Shown in pieces: positions 56,057 through 64,000 of a stretch of DNA of 64,000 bases (position 1 is its first letter; each line of letters begins with the position of its first letter). This DNA is from an uncultured Tateyamaria sp. (GTDB taxonomy: Bacteria; Pseudomonadota; Alphaproteobacteria; Rhodobacterales; Rhodobacteraceae), in assembly GCF_947503385.1 (NCBI RefSeq), contig NZ_CANNDO010000002.1:496001-560000 (forward strand), written 5' to 3'. The position numbers and the translations under genes are program-made. The notes beneath the pieces were generated by a model. That model saw only the letters and a program-made list of their open reading frames with translations, did no database searches and was not told where the DNA came from.

Positions 56057-56770
56057 TCAACAAGAGGCCGGGCGCGATTTTCTTTGCCGCATCCTGTCCA
56101 GTAGAAAGCGCCGCGCCAGCGCGCGCGCCCGCGCCGGTTCAGGCCGCCAGCAACTGGCAATTTCCATGGCCAAGGCTGCGCGCGCCTCGGTCGTGGTGCC
56201 GCGTCCCAGCGCGACCCTGTCAAAGCCTGGATGATCCAGCCGCGCCTCGTCCCAGTCGATTACGGTAACCCCGTGCACGCTGCGGATCAGGTTTGTCCGA
56301 TTGAGATCTCCATGAACGACCCGTGGCGCTGTCTGCGGCAGCGCGGCCCACGCCCGGCGCACGGCCCGCAACAGGGGGTTTGGCACGGTCGAGAGATCAA
56401 TGTCGCCACTGCAGGGAACATATCGCAACGCGCGCGTGTGGGCAAAGCCGGGCCGCTGACCAAAAGCGGTCGACAGATATGGCCACACCCGGCGCAGCGC
56501 CGACGCATCGCATGGCGCACCATGAACAAAGGGTTCGCAAGTCCAGCCCTGGACGACCAACGCACCGCGCGCGCTGCGCATGGGGCGCGGAGCGTGCAGA
56601 CCGCGCATCGCCAGCGCCTCCATCACCGGCAGCAACCACGCCACAGCCGCCTCTGTCCGGCGGGTGGATTTCACCACATGATTGCCCACCCTCAACACGG
56701 TGTTGCGGTGTCCACCCGGCAGTGGCACAGGCGCGCCCGATAGACCCCACGCATCAAGCGGCGGCGTCAC
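56057..56770 (-). CDS. Aminoglycoside-phosphotransferase-like kinase
   Basis: A 237-residue kinase-fold protein. The catalytic loop VVHGDLNRTNLIRS contains the Brenner HGD-N motif, and VIDWDEARLDHP supplies the metal-binding aspartate. The N-terminal lobe has VVKSTRRTEAAVAWL with a lysine candidate. Likely a small-molecule kinase; no antibiotic-resistance role is implied. Its GTG start overlaps the pyruvate carboxylase stop (GTGA), so the two are translationally coupled, an unusual partner. Confidence 0.78.
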   Translation of the reverse strand: MTPPLDAWGLSGAPVPLPGGHRNTVLRVGNHVVKSTRRTEAAVAWLLPVMEALAMRGLHAPRPMRSARGALVVQGWTCEPFVHGAPCDASALRRVWPYLSTAFGQRPGFAHTRALRYVPCSGDIDLSTVPNPLLRAVRRAWAALPQTAPRVVHGDLNRTNLIRSVHGVTVIDWDEARLDHPGFDRVALGRGTTTEARAALAMEIASCWRPEPARARALARRFLLDRMRQRKSRPASC

Positions 56771-59700
56771 TCCAGTTCGACCAGCAAATCCTTGGCGTCG
56801 ATCTGACCACCGGCAGAGACATGCACCGCCTTGATCACGGCGTCGCGCTCGGCATGGATGCCGGTCTCCATCTTCATCGCCTCAATGGTTAGCAGCAGAT
56901 CGCCTTCGCTGACCTCCTGCCCTGCGCTCACGCCAACGGTGGCGACGACGCCCGGCATCGGGGCACCCACGTGGTCGGCATTGCCGTCTTCGGCCTTGGG
57001 ACGGCTCACGGTGTTTGCCTTGACCAGACGGTTCGGCACGCGGATCGTGCGCGGCTGGCCGTTGAGTTCAAAGAACACCCGCACCTCGCCGTCTTCGTTT
57101 GTCTCGCCCACGGCCTGCATCCGGATTTCCAGCGTCTTGCCGGGGTCGATCTCGGCGGTGATCTCTTCGCCCGGCTGCATCCCGTAAAAGAACGTCTTGG
57201 TCGGCAGGGTCCGGACGGGTCCGTAGGTGCGATGCCGTCCCATGTAGTCGAGAAAGACCTTGGGATACATCAAATAGCCGCTCAGGTCTTCGTCATCGAC
57301 CGCGCGGCCATCAAGCTGTTTGGACAGATCGGCCCGTGTGTCTTCGAGGTCCACAGGTGCGACACCCTTGCCCGGTCGATCCGTGTTCGGGCTCTCCCCC
57401 TTGAGGACCTTGGCTACAAGCGCATCCGGAAAACCACCGGGAGGCTGGCCCAGATTGCCGCGCATCATGTCCACCACACTATCGGGGAACGCAACCTCTT
57501 TGTCGGGATGTTCGACATCCGCGCGGGTCAGGTTCTGGCTGACCATCATCAGCGCCATGTCGCCCACCACTTTGGAGGACGGCGTCACTTTGACGATATC
57601 GCCAAACATCTGGTTTACGTCCGCATAGGTACGGGCGACCTCGTGCCAACGATCCTCAAGGCCAAGGCTGCGGGCTTGCGCCTTGAGGTTGGTGAACTGA
57701 CCACCGGGCATCTCGTGCAGGTACACTTCGGAGGATGGGGCCTGCATTCCGCTTTCGAACGCAGCATAATGATCCCGCACCGCCTCCCAATAGTCTGAGA
57801 TGTCGCGGATTGCGTCCACGCTCAGCCCGGTATCGCGGTCAGTGTTCTTGAGCGCGCCCACCACGGTACCCAGCGTTGCCTGACTGGTGTTGCCCGACAG
57901 CGCGTCCATGGCGCAATCGACCGCGTCCACGCCCGCCTCGGCGGCGGCGAGGATGGTGGCGCAGGCGATACCGGCGGTGTCGTGGGTGTGGAAGTGGATG
58001 GGCAGACCCACCTCTTGCTTCAACGCGCGCACCAGCACGCGGGCGGCAGCAGGTTTCAAAAGGCCCGCCATATCCTTCAGGCCCAGCACATGCGCGCCTG
58101 CATCTTTCAGCTGGTTGCCCATGTCGACATAGTATTTCAGGTCATACTTGGCCCGGTCCGGGTTCATGATGTCGCCGGTGTAACAGATTGTGCCCTCGCA
58201 GACCTTGTTCTGCTCTTGCACGGCATCCATCGCGACGCGCATATTTTCGACCCAGTTGAGGCTGTCAAAGACGCGGAAGACGTCAATGCCGGTGGTGGCG
58301 GCCACGCGCACAAATTCCTGCACGACATTGTCCGGGTAATTGGTGTAGCCCACCCCGTTTGCCCCGCGCAGCAGCATCTGGGTCATCAGGTTTGGCATCT
58401 TTTCCCGCAAGCCGCGCAGACGCTCCCACGGGCATTCCTGCAAGAACCGGTAGGCCACGTCGAACGTGGCCCCGCCCCAGCATTCAACGCTGAAGAGCTG
58501 CGGCAGGTTGGCGGCGTAGGCGGGCGCCACCTTGATCATGTCATAGCTGCGCATCCGCGTGGCCAGCAGCGACTGGTGCCCGTCGCGCATCGTGGTGTCG
58601 GTAATCAGCAACTGGCTTTGCGCTTTCATCCAGTCAGCGACGGCTTGCGGGCCTTTTTGTTCCAGCAGGTTGCGCGTGCCCATCTGGTGGGACGGGTCAG
58701 CCTCAAGTGCGGGCGGTTTGGGGTCCTTGAGGTCGGCGCGCGGGCGCGGACGGTCCTTCACCTCCGGGTGCCCGTTTACGGTGATGTCGGCAATATAGGT
58801 CAGCACCTTGGTGCCCCGGTCCCGGCGGCGCTTGAACTGGAACAGACCCGGCGTGTCGTCGATGAACTTGGTCGTGTATTCATTCGACAGGAACGTGGGG
58901 TGTTTCAACAGGTTTTCGACAAAGGCGATATTGGTGCTGACCCCGCGGATACGGAATTCGCGCAAGGCGCGGTCCATCCGGGCAATGGCAATTTCAGGTG
59001 TTGGACCCTTTGCCGTGACCTTGGTCAGCAAGCTGTCGTAGTAGCGCGTGATCACACCGCCCGCGTAAGCCGTGCCGCCGTCCAGACGAATGCCAAGCCC
59101 CGTGGCCGACCGATAGGCGGTGATCCGTCCGTAATCGGGGATGAAATTGTTTTGCGGATCCTCGGTGGTCACACGGGTTTGCAGCGCGTGCCCGTTCAGT
59201 TGCACGTCGTCCTGCGTGTCCTTGCCGGTCGCTTCGGCGATGGTCTTGCCTTCGGCAATCAGGATTTGCGCACGCACGATGTCGATGCCTGTGACCTCTT
59301 CGGTCACGGTGTGTTCGACCTGCACGCGGGGGTTCACTTCGATGAAGTAGAACTTGTCGGTTTCCATATCCATCAGGAATTCGACCGTACCGGCGCATTC
59401 ATAATTCACGTGTTTGCAGATCTTGTAGCCAAGATCGCAGATTTCGGCGCGTTGTGCTTTGGTCAGGTACGGCGCGGGCGCGCGTTCGACGACCTTTTGG
59501 TTGCGGCGCTGGACGGAACAATCCCGTTCATAGAGGTGATACATGCCGCCATGCTTGTCGCCGAGGATTTGCACCTCGACATGGCGGGCGCGGGTGATCA
59601 TCTTTTCCAGGTAGCCTTCGCCGTTGCCAAAGGCTGCTTCGGCCTCGCGACGGCCTTCGAGCACCTTTTCCTCGACCTCGTGTTCGCCGTGGATCGGGCG

Positions 59701-60213
59701 CATTCCGCGACCACCCCCGCCCCATGACGCCTTGAGCATCAAGGGGTAGCCGATTTCGGCGGCCTCTTTCTTGATCGCGACCATATCGTCGCCCAGCACC
59801 TCGGTTGCCGGGATCACCGGCACACCCGCCTCGACCGCCACTTTGCGCGCCGACGCCTTGTCGCCCAGCGCCCGCATGGTGTCGGCCTTGGGACCGATAA
59901 AGGTGATGCCCGCCTGATCGCAGGCATCCACAAAATCCGGGTTCTCCGACAGCAGACCATAGCCCGGATGGATTGCATCCGCGCCGCACATCTTGGCCAC
60001 GCGAATGATCTCTTCGATGCTCAGGTACGCGGCAACAGGCCCCATCCCCTCGCCGATGCGATACGCCTCATCCGCCTTGAACCGGTGCAGGCCCAGCTTG
60101 TCTTCTTCGGCAAAGACGGCGACCGTCTTTTTCCCCATTTCGTTCGCCGCCCGCATAATGCGGATGGCAATTTCGCCACGGTTTGCAATCAGGATTTTTT
60201 GGAAATCGGGCAT
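56767..60213 (-). CDS. pyc: Pyruvate carboxylase
   Basis: A 1148-residue single-chain biotin enzyme (usual length ~1150). Order: biotin carboxylase domain (residues ~1-460; start KILIANRGEIAIRI, ATP loop SWGGGGRGM), carboxyltransferase domain (about 530-830, metal ligands in TTMRDGHQS and HFHTHDT), tetramerisation region, and C-terminal biotin carrier with EAMKMETG; the biotinylated lysine is K1114. It makes oxaloacetate from pyruvate. The ATG at 60213 matches the family start (MPDFQKILIANRGE). Confidence 0.98.
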   Translation of the reverse strand: MPDFQKILIANRGEIAIRIMRAANEMGKKTVAVFAEEDKLGLHRFKADEAYRIGEGMGPVAAYLSIEEIIRVAKMCGADAIHPGYGLLSENPDFVDACDQAGITFIGPKADTMRALGDKASARKVAVEAGVPVIPATEVLGDDMVAIKKEAAEIGYPLMLKASWGGGGRGMRPIHGEHEVEEKVLEGRREAEAAFGNGEGYLEKMITRARHVEVQILGDKHGGMYHLYERDCSVQRRNQKVVERAPAPYLTKAQRAEICDLGYKICKHVNYECAGTVEFLMDMETDKFYFIEVNPRVQVEHTVTEEVTGIDIVRAQILIAEGKTIAEATGKDTQDDVQLNGHALQTRVTTEDPQNNFIPDYGRITAYRSATGLGIRLDGGTAYAGGVITRYYDSLLTKVTAKGPTPEIAIARMDRALREFRIRGVSTNIAFVENLLKHPTFLSNEYTTKFIDDTPGLFQFKRRRDRGTKVLTYIADITVNGHPEVKDRPRPRADLKDPKPPALEADPSHQMGTRNLLEQKGPQAVADWMKAQSQLLITDTTMRDGHQSLLATRMRSYDMIKVAPAYAANLPQLFSVECWGGATFDVAYRFLQECPWERLRGLREKMPNLMTQMLLRGANGVGYTNYPDNVVQEFVRVAATTGIDVFRVFDSLNWVENMRVAMDAVQEQNKVCEGTICYTGDIMNPDRAKYDLKYYVDMGNQLKDAGAHVLGLKDMAGLLKPAAARVLVRALKQEVGLPIHFHTHDTAGIACATILAAAEAGVDAVDCAMDALSGNTSQATLGTVVGALKNTDRDTGLSVDAIRDISDYWEAVRDHYAAFESGMQAPSSEVYLHEMPGGQFTNLKAQARSLGLEDRWHEVARTYADVNQMFGDIVKVTPSSKVVGDMALMMVSQNLTRADVEHPDKEVAFPDSVVDMMRGNLGQPPGGFPDALVAKVLKGESPNTDRPGKGVAPVDLEDTRADLSKQLDGRAVDDEDLSGYLMYPKVFLDYMGRHRTYGPVRTLPTKTFFYGMQPGEEITAEIDPGKTLEIRMQAVGETNEDGEVRVFFELNGQPRTIRVPNRLVKANTVSRPKAEDGNADHVGAPMPGVVATVGVSAGQEVSEGDLLLTIEAMKMETGIHAERDAVIKAVHVSAGGQIDAKDLLVELE

Positions 60214-60334
60214 GAGAGCTGTCCCTTGAGCACGTCTTTTGCAGTTGCAGCATGGTCTATGACGTTTACGTGACGGGAACAACTCGTAGTTCTGGGTATG
60301 AACGGGCGCGCGACCTGCGCACCCGTTCGTGGTT

Positions 60335-60685
60335 TCAGCCCTTGTTGTAGTAGAACACCTCGCGCACGACCTTGCCGTCCTTCCACGTCTGGAAGGCGAC
60401 CTGACGCTGTATGATGCGGTCACCGCCATGGGGCGTCATCTCGAACTCCCATTCGATGGCGGCTTCGTTGCCGTCAATGGCGATACGGCCCACGCGCGCC
60501 TCGTGGAATGTGACGGAGGCCACGAACGCCTCTTCGAAGGCGCGGTTTTCGGCCTTGCCGACGCGGTCTTCGACGCCGTTCTCGCTCATCACGATGTCAT
60601 CGGCATACCATGTGTCAAAGGTCTCAACGATTTCGCCACGCAGAATGCCGTCAATTACGGCTTGTACATTTTCACGGATGGACAT
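60335..60685 (-). CDS. SnoaL-like / NTF2-fold protein
   Basis: A 116-residue protein of the SnoaL-like polyketide-cyclase / NTF2 fold: an N-terminal helix (MSIRENVQAVIDGILRGEIV), then FDTWYADDIVMSENG and the curved sheet with EWEFEMTPHGGDRIIQRQVAFQTWKDGKVVREVFYY. The family is involved in small-molecule binding; this one's role is unknown. It lies 121 nt upstream of pyc on the same strand; an 11-bp imperfect hairpin (60300-60328) lies in the gap. Confidence 0.8.
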   Translation of the reverse strand: MSIRENVQAVIDGILRGEIVETFDTWYADDIVMSENGVEDRVGKAENRAFEEAFVASVTFHEARVGRIAIDGNEAAIEWEFEMTPHGGDRIIQRQVAFQTWKDGKVVREVFYYNKG

Positions 60686-60778
60686 GGTGCGTCTCCTCAC
60701 TCATTTGTTGTCTGCTACCGAACATACGTCGCGCAAATTTGCAAAAAACTGGTATTCCTACAGATCAATGGTTCAAAA

Positions 60779-61159
60779 ATGCACATAACCGCTTTCTCCA
60801 TCCTCGTGCCGGACTACGACACCGGTATCGCCTTTTTCTGCGGTACGCTGGGGTTCTCGTTGATTGCGGACGAAAATCAAGGGCGCAAACGCTGGGTTGA
60901 GGTGCGCGCGCCGGGTGCGCAAACCTCCATCATTCTCGCGCGCGCGGACGGGCCAACGCAACAGGCCGCCATCGGGCAACAGGGCGCGGGCCGCGTTTGG
61001 TTGTTTCTGGAAACGGATGATTTTGCGCGTGACCATGCGCGACTGACACAAGCCGAGGGGATCACGTTCGAAGAAGCCCCGCGCCATGAACCCTATGGCA
61101 CGGTCGCGGTCTTTCGCGACCCGTTCGGCAATCGTTGGGACCTGATCCAGCGCGCCTGA
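60779..61159 (+). CDS. VOC (glyoxalase/bleomycin-resistance fold) protein
   Basis: A 126-residue single-unit VOC protein: ITAFSILVPDYDTGIAFFCGTLGFSLIADE, RWVEVRAPGAQTSIILARAD, then VWLFLETDDFARDHARL and YGTVAVFRDPFGNRWDLIQ, the classic DPxGN-W ending with the metal-ligand glutamate replaced by aspartate. Substrate unknown. It is divergent from the SnoaL gene. Confidence 0.88.
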   Translation: MHITAFSILVPDYDTGIAFFCGTLGFSLIADENQGRKRWVEVRAPGAQTSIILARADGPTQQAAIGQQGAGRVWLFLETDDFARDHARLTQAEGITFEEAPRHEPYGTVAVFRDPFGNRWDLIQRA

Positions 61160-61171
61160 CCTGCTGAGCGC

Positions 61172-61773
61172 TTAGATGGGAAAACCGTCAGCGGCATAGC
61201 CGATCAGTGGCGACGCCTCTGAGGATGACCAGCCAAGCGGCTGCATCAACCCGACGGGCAGTCCATGCAATGGTATGGCCTTGCGCGCCGCACGTGGGCA
61301 TGGTTTGCCTCCAGCCCCAGTGCCACGGCCCCACCCATCGCATTGTAGTGCCAGCCACTGCGCGGGTTGCATTACCAGAATTCGGCTGCGTTGGGATCAA
61401 AGGGCACGTCGTTCACCGCCACGCCAAAGGAAGCACCGCGCGGCAAGGGACGTGCAGCACCAAGGCGCGGCGATACCGGCATTTCGAACCTGTGACGCGG
61501 GCCCACCCTAGGGTTCGGATTGCGCGCGTTCGGAAATTGACCAACCCTGTGTGTGGGCACACCGTTGGAGGTGATGATGCGTGTGCGTCCGACGACTGCC
61601 ATCTCACCGTGCCCGCCGCGCACCTGTTGACGTGCATTCGCCAGCGGGATGTCTCCCGCCTCCGTCGCGCTGTGTTGGAGCAGCTTGGGCTGTGCATCTG
61701 ATTGCGCGACACAGGCCACCACAATCGCCACGCTCAGCATCATCAGTTTCCACGTGCTCCAACTTGCCAACAT
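61172..61773 (-). pseudogene. YHYH-domain exported protein, decayed
   Basis: The frame starts with AAGGAG 7 nt before ATG 61773 and a signal peptide, then GRTRIITSNGVPTHRVGQFPN and FGVAVNDVPFDPNAAEFW, the YHYH-family N-terminus. A TAA at 61372-61374 interrupts it. The same frame continues past the stop with WHYNAMGGAVALGLEANHAHV, the next family motif, then one base is missing near 61268 (YH.HGLPVGLMQPLG in another frame), and LIGYAADGFPI ends in TAA at 61172. Three lesions in one gene point to a pseudogene rather than sequencing error. Confidence 0.8.
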
Positions 61774-61774
61774 T

Positions 61775-62101
61775 TCAACGCTCCTTGTGCAATCCAGACA
61801 TCGCCTGCGCCCGATCCGGGATGACCACGACGCCGCCCTGCCCGGCTGCGCCGAAACCAATGTTCAACATAAAATTGCCCGGCGGCTCTGTGTTGAAGCG
61901 CAACCGGGTCGAGATTGCGGTGTCCTGCGCAAATTCAACCGGCAGCGGCTCGGGCAGGTCCAGCGCCGCCGCAGAAGCGGACAGGCCGCTGATGGTCAGG
62001 TCCTGCCCATGCAGCCCGTCATGGGCTTGCGCGAACCCCACCCACAGGCTGAGCGCCGCAGCGGTCAACAAGACGACCAAGCGGGTCGCGATCTGTTTCA
62101 T
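61775..62101 (-). CDS. Exported hypothetical protein upstream of the YHYH pseudogene
   Basis: A 108-residue protein (113 if the ATG at 62116 is used). The signal peptide runs to AQA (MKQIATRLVVLLTAAALSLW...). The mature part is about 80 residues, opens with HDGLHGQD and is otherwise unrecognised. Its stop lies one base before the pseudogene start codon and the ribosome site of the pseudogene falls in its last codons, so the two formed an operon. Possibly left without a partner. Confidence 0.6.
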   Translation of the reverse strand: MKQIATRLVVLLTAAALSLWVGFAQAHDGLHGQDLTISGLSASAAALDLPEPLPVEFAQDTAISTRLRFNTEPPGNFMLNIGFGAAGQGGVVVIPDRAQAMSGLHKER

Positions 62102-62183
62102 CCGTGCCATCCCCATTCAACGCGGCGCATGTCGCTTTCCGTCGCGTGAGCGCGCTATTTTTTGACTGCCCCCATTTTTCCTC

Positions 62184-62212
62184 TTGCAGCCAGCCCGCGA
62201 GATAAGTATCTG
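62184..62212 (+). promoter_or_regulatory. Putative promoter of tRNA-Gly
   Basis: TTGCAG and TATCTG separated by 17 nt, ending 17 nt before the mature tRNA. A good fit to a sigma-70 promoter in position and spacing. Confidence 0.55.
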
Positions 62213-62228
62213 ACCCCCACCCAAGGAA

Positions 62229-62303
62229 GCGGGCGTAGCTCAGGGGTAGAGCATAACCTTGCCAAGGTTAGGGTCGGGCGTTCGAATCGCCTCGCCCGCT
62301 CCA
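62229..62303 (+). tRNA. tRNA-Gly (anticodon GCC)
   Basis: A cloverleaf of 75 nt including an encoded CCA: acceptor GCGGGCG / CGCCCGC, D arm with AGCTCAGGGGTAGAGC, anticodon arm CCTTGCCAAGG with anticodon GCC, T arm with GTTCGAATC. It reads GGC and GGT glycine codons. Confidence 0.97.
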
Positions 62304-62305
62304 AT

Positions 62306-62322
62306 TTCTCCTCTTCGGAGAA
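62306..62322 (+). terminator. Short hairpin after tRNA-Gly
   Basis: TTCTCC / GGAGAA with a 5-nt loop, 3 nt past the tRNA end. No T-run follows, so it is a weak terminator or processing signal. Confidence 0.4.
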
Positions 62323-62424
62323 GGACTGACAGGGTCGCCAACGGGCGGCCCTTCGTCGTTTCGGGGACCATGTGTGCCCACTGTGCTGCAAAACCACGCT
62401 TTGCGCTTCACGCTGCACTGGCCC

Positions 62425-62453
62425 TTGGCCCACAGGCCCCTGCCCCCTATAGA
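62425..62453 (+). promoter_or_regulatory. Putative promoter of hisBH
   Basis: TTGGCC and TATAGA with a 17-nt spacer, about 30 nt upstream of the hisB start. AGGAG follows in the expected place. Confidence 0.5.
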
Positions 62454-62482
62454 AGCGCGGAACGATTGCAGGAGCCTGCCCC

Positions 62483-63070
62483 ATGCGCAGCCACACCATC
62501 ACGCGCACCACCGCCGAGACGGACATATCGGTCGAACTGAACCTCGACGGGACCGGACGCTATGACAACCAGACCGGTGTCGGTTTTTTTGACCACATGC
62601 TGGACCAGTTGGCGCGTCATGCCCTTATCGACATGACGGTGCGGTGCGCGGGTGATCTGCACATTGACGACCATCACACGGTCGAGGATGTGGGCATTGC
62701 CATTGGTCAGGCATTGACTGCCGCGATGGGCGACAAGACGGGCATCCGCCGCTATGGATCGTGCCTGCTGCCGATGGATGACGCGCTGGTGCGTGCGGCA
62801 CTCGATCTGTCGGGCCGACCCTTCCTTGTGTGGAACGTGGACATGCCGACGCACAAGATCGGAACCTTTGACACGGAACTGGTGCGCGAATTCTTTCAGG
62901 CGCTCAGCACCCATGGTGGCATCACGTTGCACGTGGACATGCTCCACGGGTTGAATGCGCACCACATAGCCGAGGCCGCCTTCAAGGCGGTGGCACGCGC
63001 CCTGCGCGACGCGCTGGAGGTGGACCCGCGACGCGCCGATGCGATCCCGTCGACCAAGGGCGCTCTATGA
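62483..63070 (+). CDS. hisB: Imidazoleglycerol-phosphate dehydratase
   Basis: A 195-residue manganese enzyme (monofunctional form), histidine pathway step 6. Motifs: [18 protein letters not shown], then [20 protein letters not shown] with the metal-binding histidines and glutamate, and the C-terminal repeat [14 protein letters not shown]. It overlaps hisH by ATGA. Confidence 0.97.
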   Translation: MRSHTITRTTAETDISVELNLDGTGRYDNQTGVGFFDHMLDQLARHALIDMTVRCAGDLHIDDHHTVEDVGIAIGQALTAAMGDKTGIRRYGSCLLPMDDALVRAALDLSGRPFLVWNVDMPTHKIGTFDTELVREFFQALSTHGGITLHVDMLHGLNAHHIAEAAFKAVARALRDALEVDPRRADAIPSTKGAL

Positions 63071-63708
63071 GCCTCACGGTCCTGATCGACTACGAAAGCG
63101 GCAATCTGCATTCGGCCCAGAAGGCGTTTGAACGCATGGCTTTGGACGCGGATGCGGGCGACGTGGTTGTCACTGCGGACGCCGATCTGGTGGCGCGGGC
63201 TGACCGGATCGTGTTGCCGGGCGACGGGGCCTTTCCGGCCTGCGCGGCAGCGCTGCGCGGGGCGGGCGGCATCTATGACGCGCTGCGCGAGGCCGTCGAG
63301 CAGCGCGGGCGGCCTTTCCTTGGTATCTGCGTCGGGATGCAGTTGATGGCCACGTGGGGGCGAGAATACGAGGACACGGCGGGTCTTGGCTGGATCGATG
63401 GTGACGTGGTGCGCATCACGCCCCAAGACCCTGCGCTGAAGGTCCCGCATATGGGCTGGAACGATCTGGTGATTGAAACACCGCATCCGGTGTTTGAGGG
63501 CGTGGCATCAGGCGACCACACCTATTTCGTCCACTCCTACCAGTTCCACGTGACCAACCCGGCAGAGCGTTTGGCCCATGTCGATTACGCGGGCGATGTC
63601 ACCGCCATTGTCGGGCGCGACACCATGCTGGGGATGCAGTTTCACCCGGAAAAGAGCCAGGACGTCGGCCTGCGCATGATCCGCAATTTCCTGACTTGGG
63701 CACCCTAA
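63067..63708 (+). CDS. hisH: Imidazole glycerol phosphate synthase, glutaminase subunit
   Basis: A 213-residue class I glutamine amidotransferase that supplies ammonia to HisF. The nucleophile is C88 in GICVGMQL; H193 and E195 in QFHPEKSQ complete the triad. [16 protein letters not shown] is the HisH N-terminus. hisA and hisF, usually downstream, are not visible within the remaining 292 nt. Confidence 0.97.
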   Translation: MSLTVLIDYESGNLHSAQKAFERMALDADAGDVVVTADADLVARADRIVLPGDGAFPACAAALRGAGGIYDALREAVEQRGRPFLGICVGMQLMATWGREYEDTAGLGWIDGDVVRITPQDPALKVPHMGWNDLVIETPHPVFEGVASGDHTYFVHSYQFHVTNPAERLAHVDYAGDVTAIVGRDTMLGMQFHPEKSQDVGLRMIRNFLTWAP

Positions 63709-64000
63709 GCGGCATTGCGCCCCGTGCACACCACACCCGGCCCATGGGACTGCGCGGCAACGCCCACGCAAACCGGGGTTGCGACGGCACCCTGCGACGT
63801 ATGACATAAGGCGCCGCCAAAATTTCGTCTGGCGGTGCTCTCGATCCCAATGCGTGCGCGCAATGGCCTCTTTTGTGGATCAGGCGTCAATAATCGGTGC
63901 ATCCGGCAGGGCAAGCGTGACAGGTGGGCCCTGCCATAACACCATGACCCTGCACAGCGGCAAAATGGCCCTCTTTGTGCGACATCAGTGCGGCGCGCTT
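63709..64000. other. End of window, no gene supported
   Basis: No reading frame here shows convincing coding signs. A 6-bp hairpin CCGCCA/TGGCGG lies at 63814-63835 without a T-run. A frame on the minus strand entering from the right edge and ending at 63888 has no recognisable motif. The expected next genes of a his operon are not visible. Confidence 0.4.

Noticed and set aside
57982-59727. A 581-codon open frame on the plus strand opposite pyruvate carboxylase
   Set aside because: It lies antisense to conserved pyc domains, has no family motifs and a composition (rich in H, V, G, R) typical of the reverse strand of high-GC genes.
60300-60328. 11-bp imperfect hairpin between the SnoaL gene and pyc
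   Set aside because: One mismatch and no T-run; it is noted but not called as a terminator or pyc regulatory element.
63861-64000. A minus-strand frame entering from the right edge and ending at 63888
   Set aside because: Too short and without motifs to call a gene; it could be the tail of a gene beyond the window.
1-64000. CRISPR arrays, insertion sequences, prophage or integrase genes
   Set aside because: No regularly spaced repeats, transposase motifs or integrase motifs were seen anywhere in the window.

Overview
This 64-kb window looks like a chromosomal segment from an alphaproteobacterium of the family Rhodobacteraceae (Roseobacter group). The reasons are its high-GC coding sequence, very tight gene packing with many ATGA, GTGA and TGATG overlaps, an alphaproteobacterial SOS box (GAAC-N7-GAAC), a DUF1127 gene followed by four hairpins with CCTCCTCCC loops (the CcaF1-CcsR arrangement known from Rhodobacter), and paired bolA / J-protein / cobS / cobT genes. 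I see no insertion sequences, phage genes or CRISPR arrays. Almost everything is conserved housekeeping or metabolic content, so the more interesting material sits in the intergenic RNA and operator sequences and in a few orphan or broken genes.

Layout. 1-7.8 kb: a peptide/amino-acid use locus (FAD oxidoreductase fragment, ArgE-like deacetylase, VOC protein, fused dipeptide ABC ATPase; divergently the binding protein and two permeases). 7.8-14 kb: a GFA protein, DUF3422, an orphan ORF, the proton-translocating transhydrogenase pntAB and a small methyltransferase-like membrane protein. 14-21 kb: a class I amidotransferase, a cysteine-rich protein coupled to a 112-residue unknown, glcG and glcB (malate synthase G), then a DUF2256-photolyase pair and a second GFA protein. 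21-29.4 kb: pepN, DUF1993, an SDR, a coupled three-gene unknown cassette ending in a lipoprotein hydrolase, a lytic transglycosylase and two unknown conserved-looking genes. 29.5-38.4 kb: gatB, bolA, a J protein, cobS-(secreted unknown)-cobT, an M24 aminopeptidase and DUF427.

38.4-49.5 kb, read on the minus strand, is a division and cell-wall (dcw) cluster: mraZ, rsmH, ftsL, ftsI, murE, murF, mraY, then a frameshifted fkbM gene and an SDR gene, then murD. Its roughly 600-nt leader carries TGGG direct repeats with a 10-nt period (MraZ boxes) and a perfect 13-bp hairpin just before mraZ, which fits the UpsM leader sRNA known in Rhodobacter sphaeroides. 49.5-54.4 kb: mrp, the CcaF1-CcsR-like locus, SOS-controlled uvrD and a small unknown. 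54.4-61.2 kb: an FMN-dependent 2-hydroxyacid oxidase, YqhA, an APH-type kinase coupled to pyruvate carboxylase, and SnoaL and VOC proteins. 61.2-64 kb: a decayed YHYH-domain gene, an exported small protein, tRNA-Gly(GCC) and hisB-hisH.

The most notable observations are: (1) three tandem hairpins, the last ending in a U-run, between glcG and the coupled 112-residue / cysteine-rich pair, a candidate undescribed structured RNA; (2) the mraZ leader with several MraZ boxes and a UpsM-like hairpin; (3) PhaR-like CTGC-N3/4-GCAG sites over the promoter of the DUF1127-CcsR locus; (4) a hairpin plus T-rich-tail element present three times. All gene identities come from reading motifs; no database search was run.
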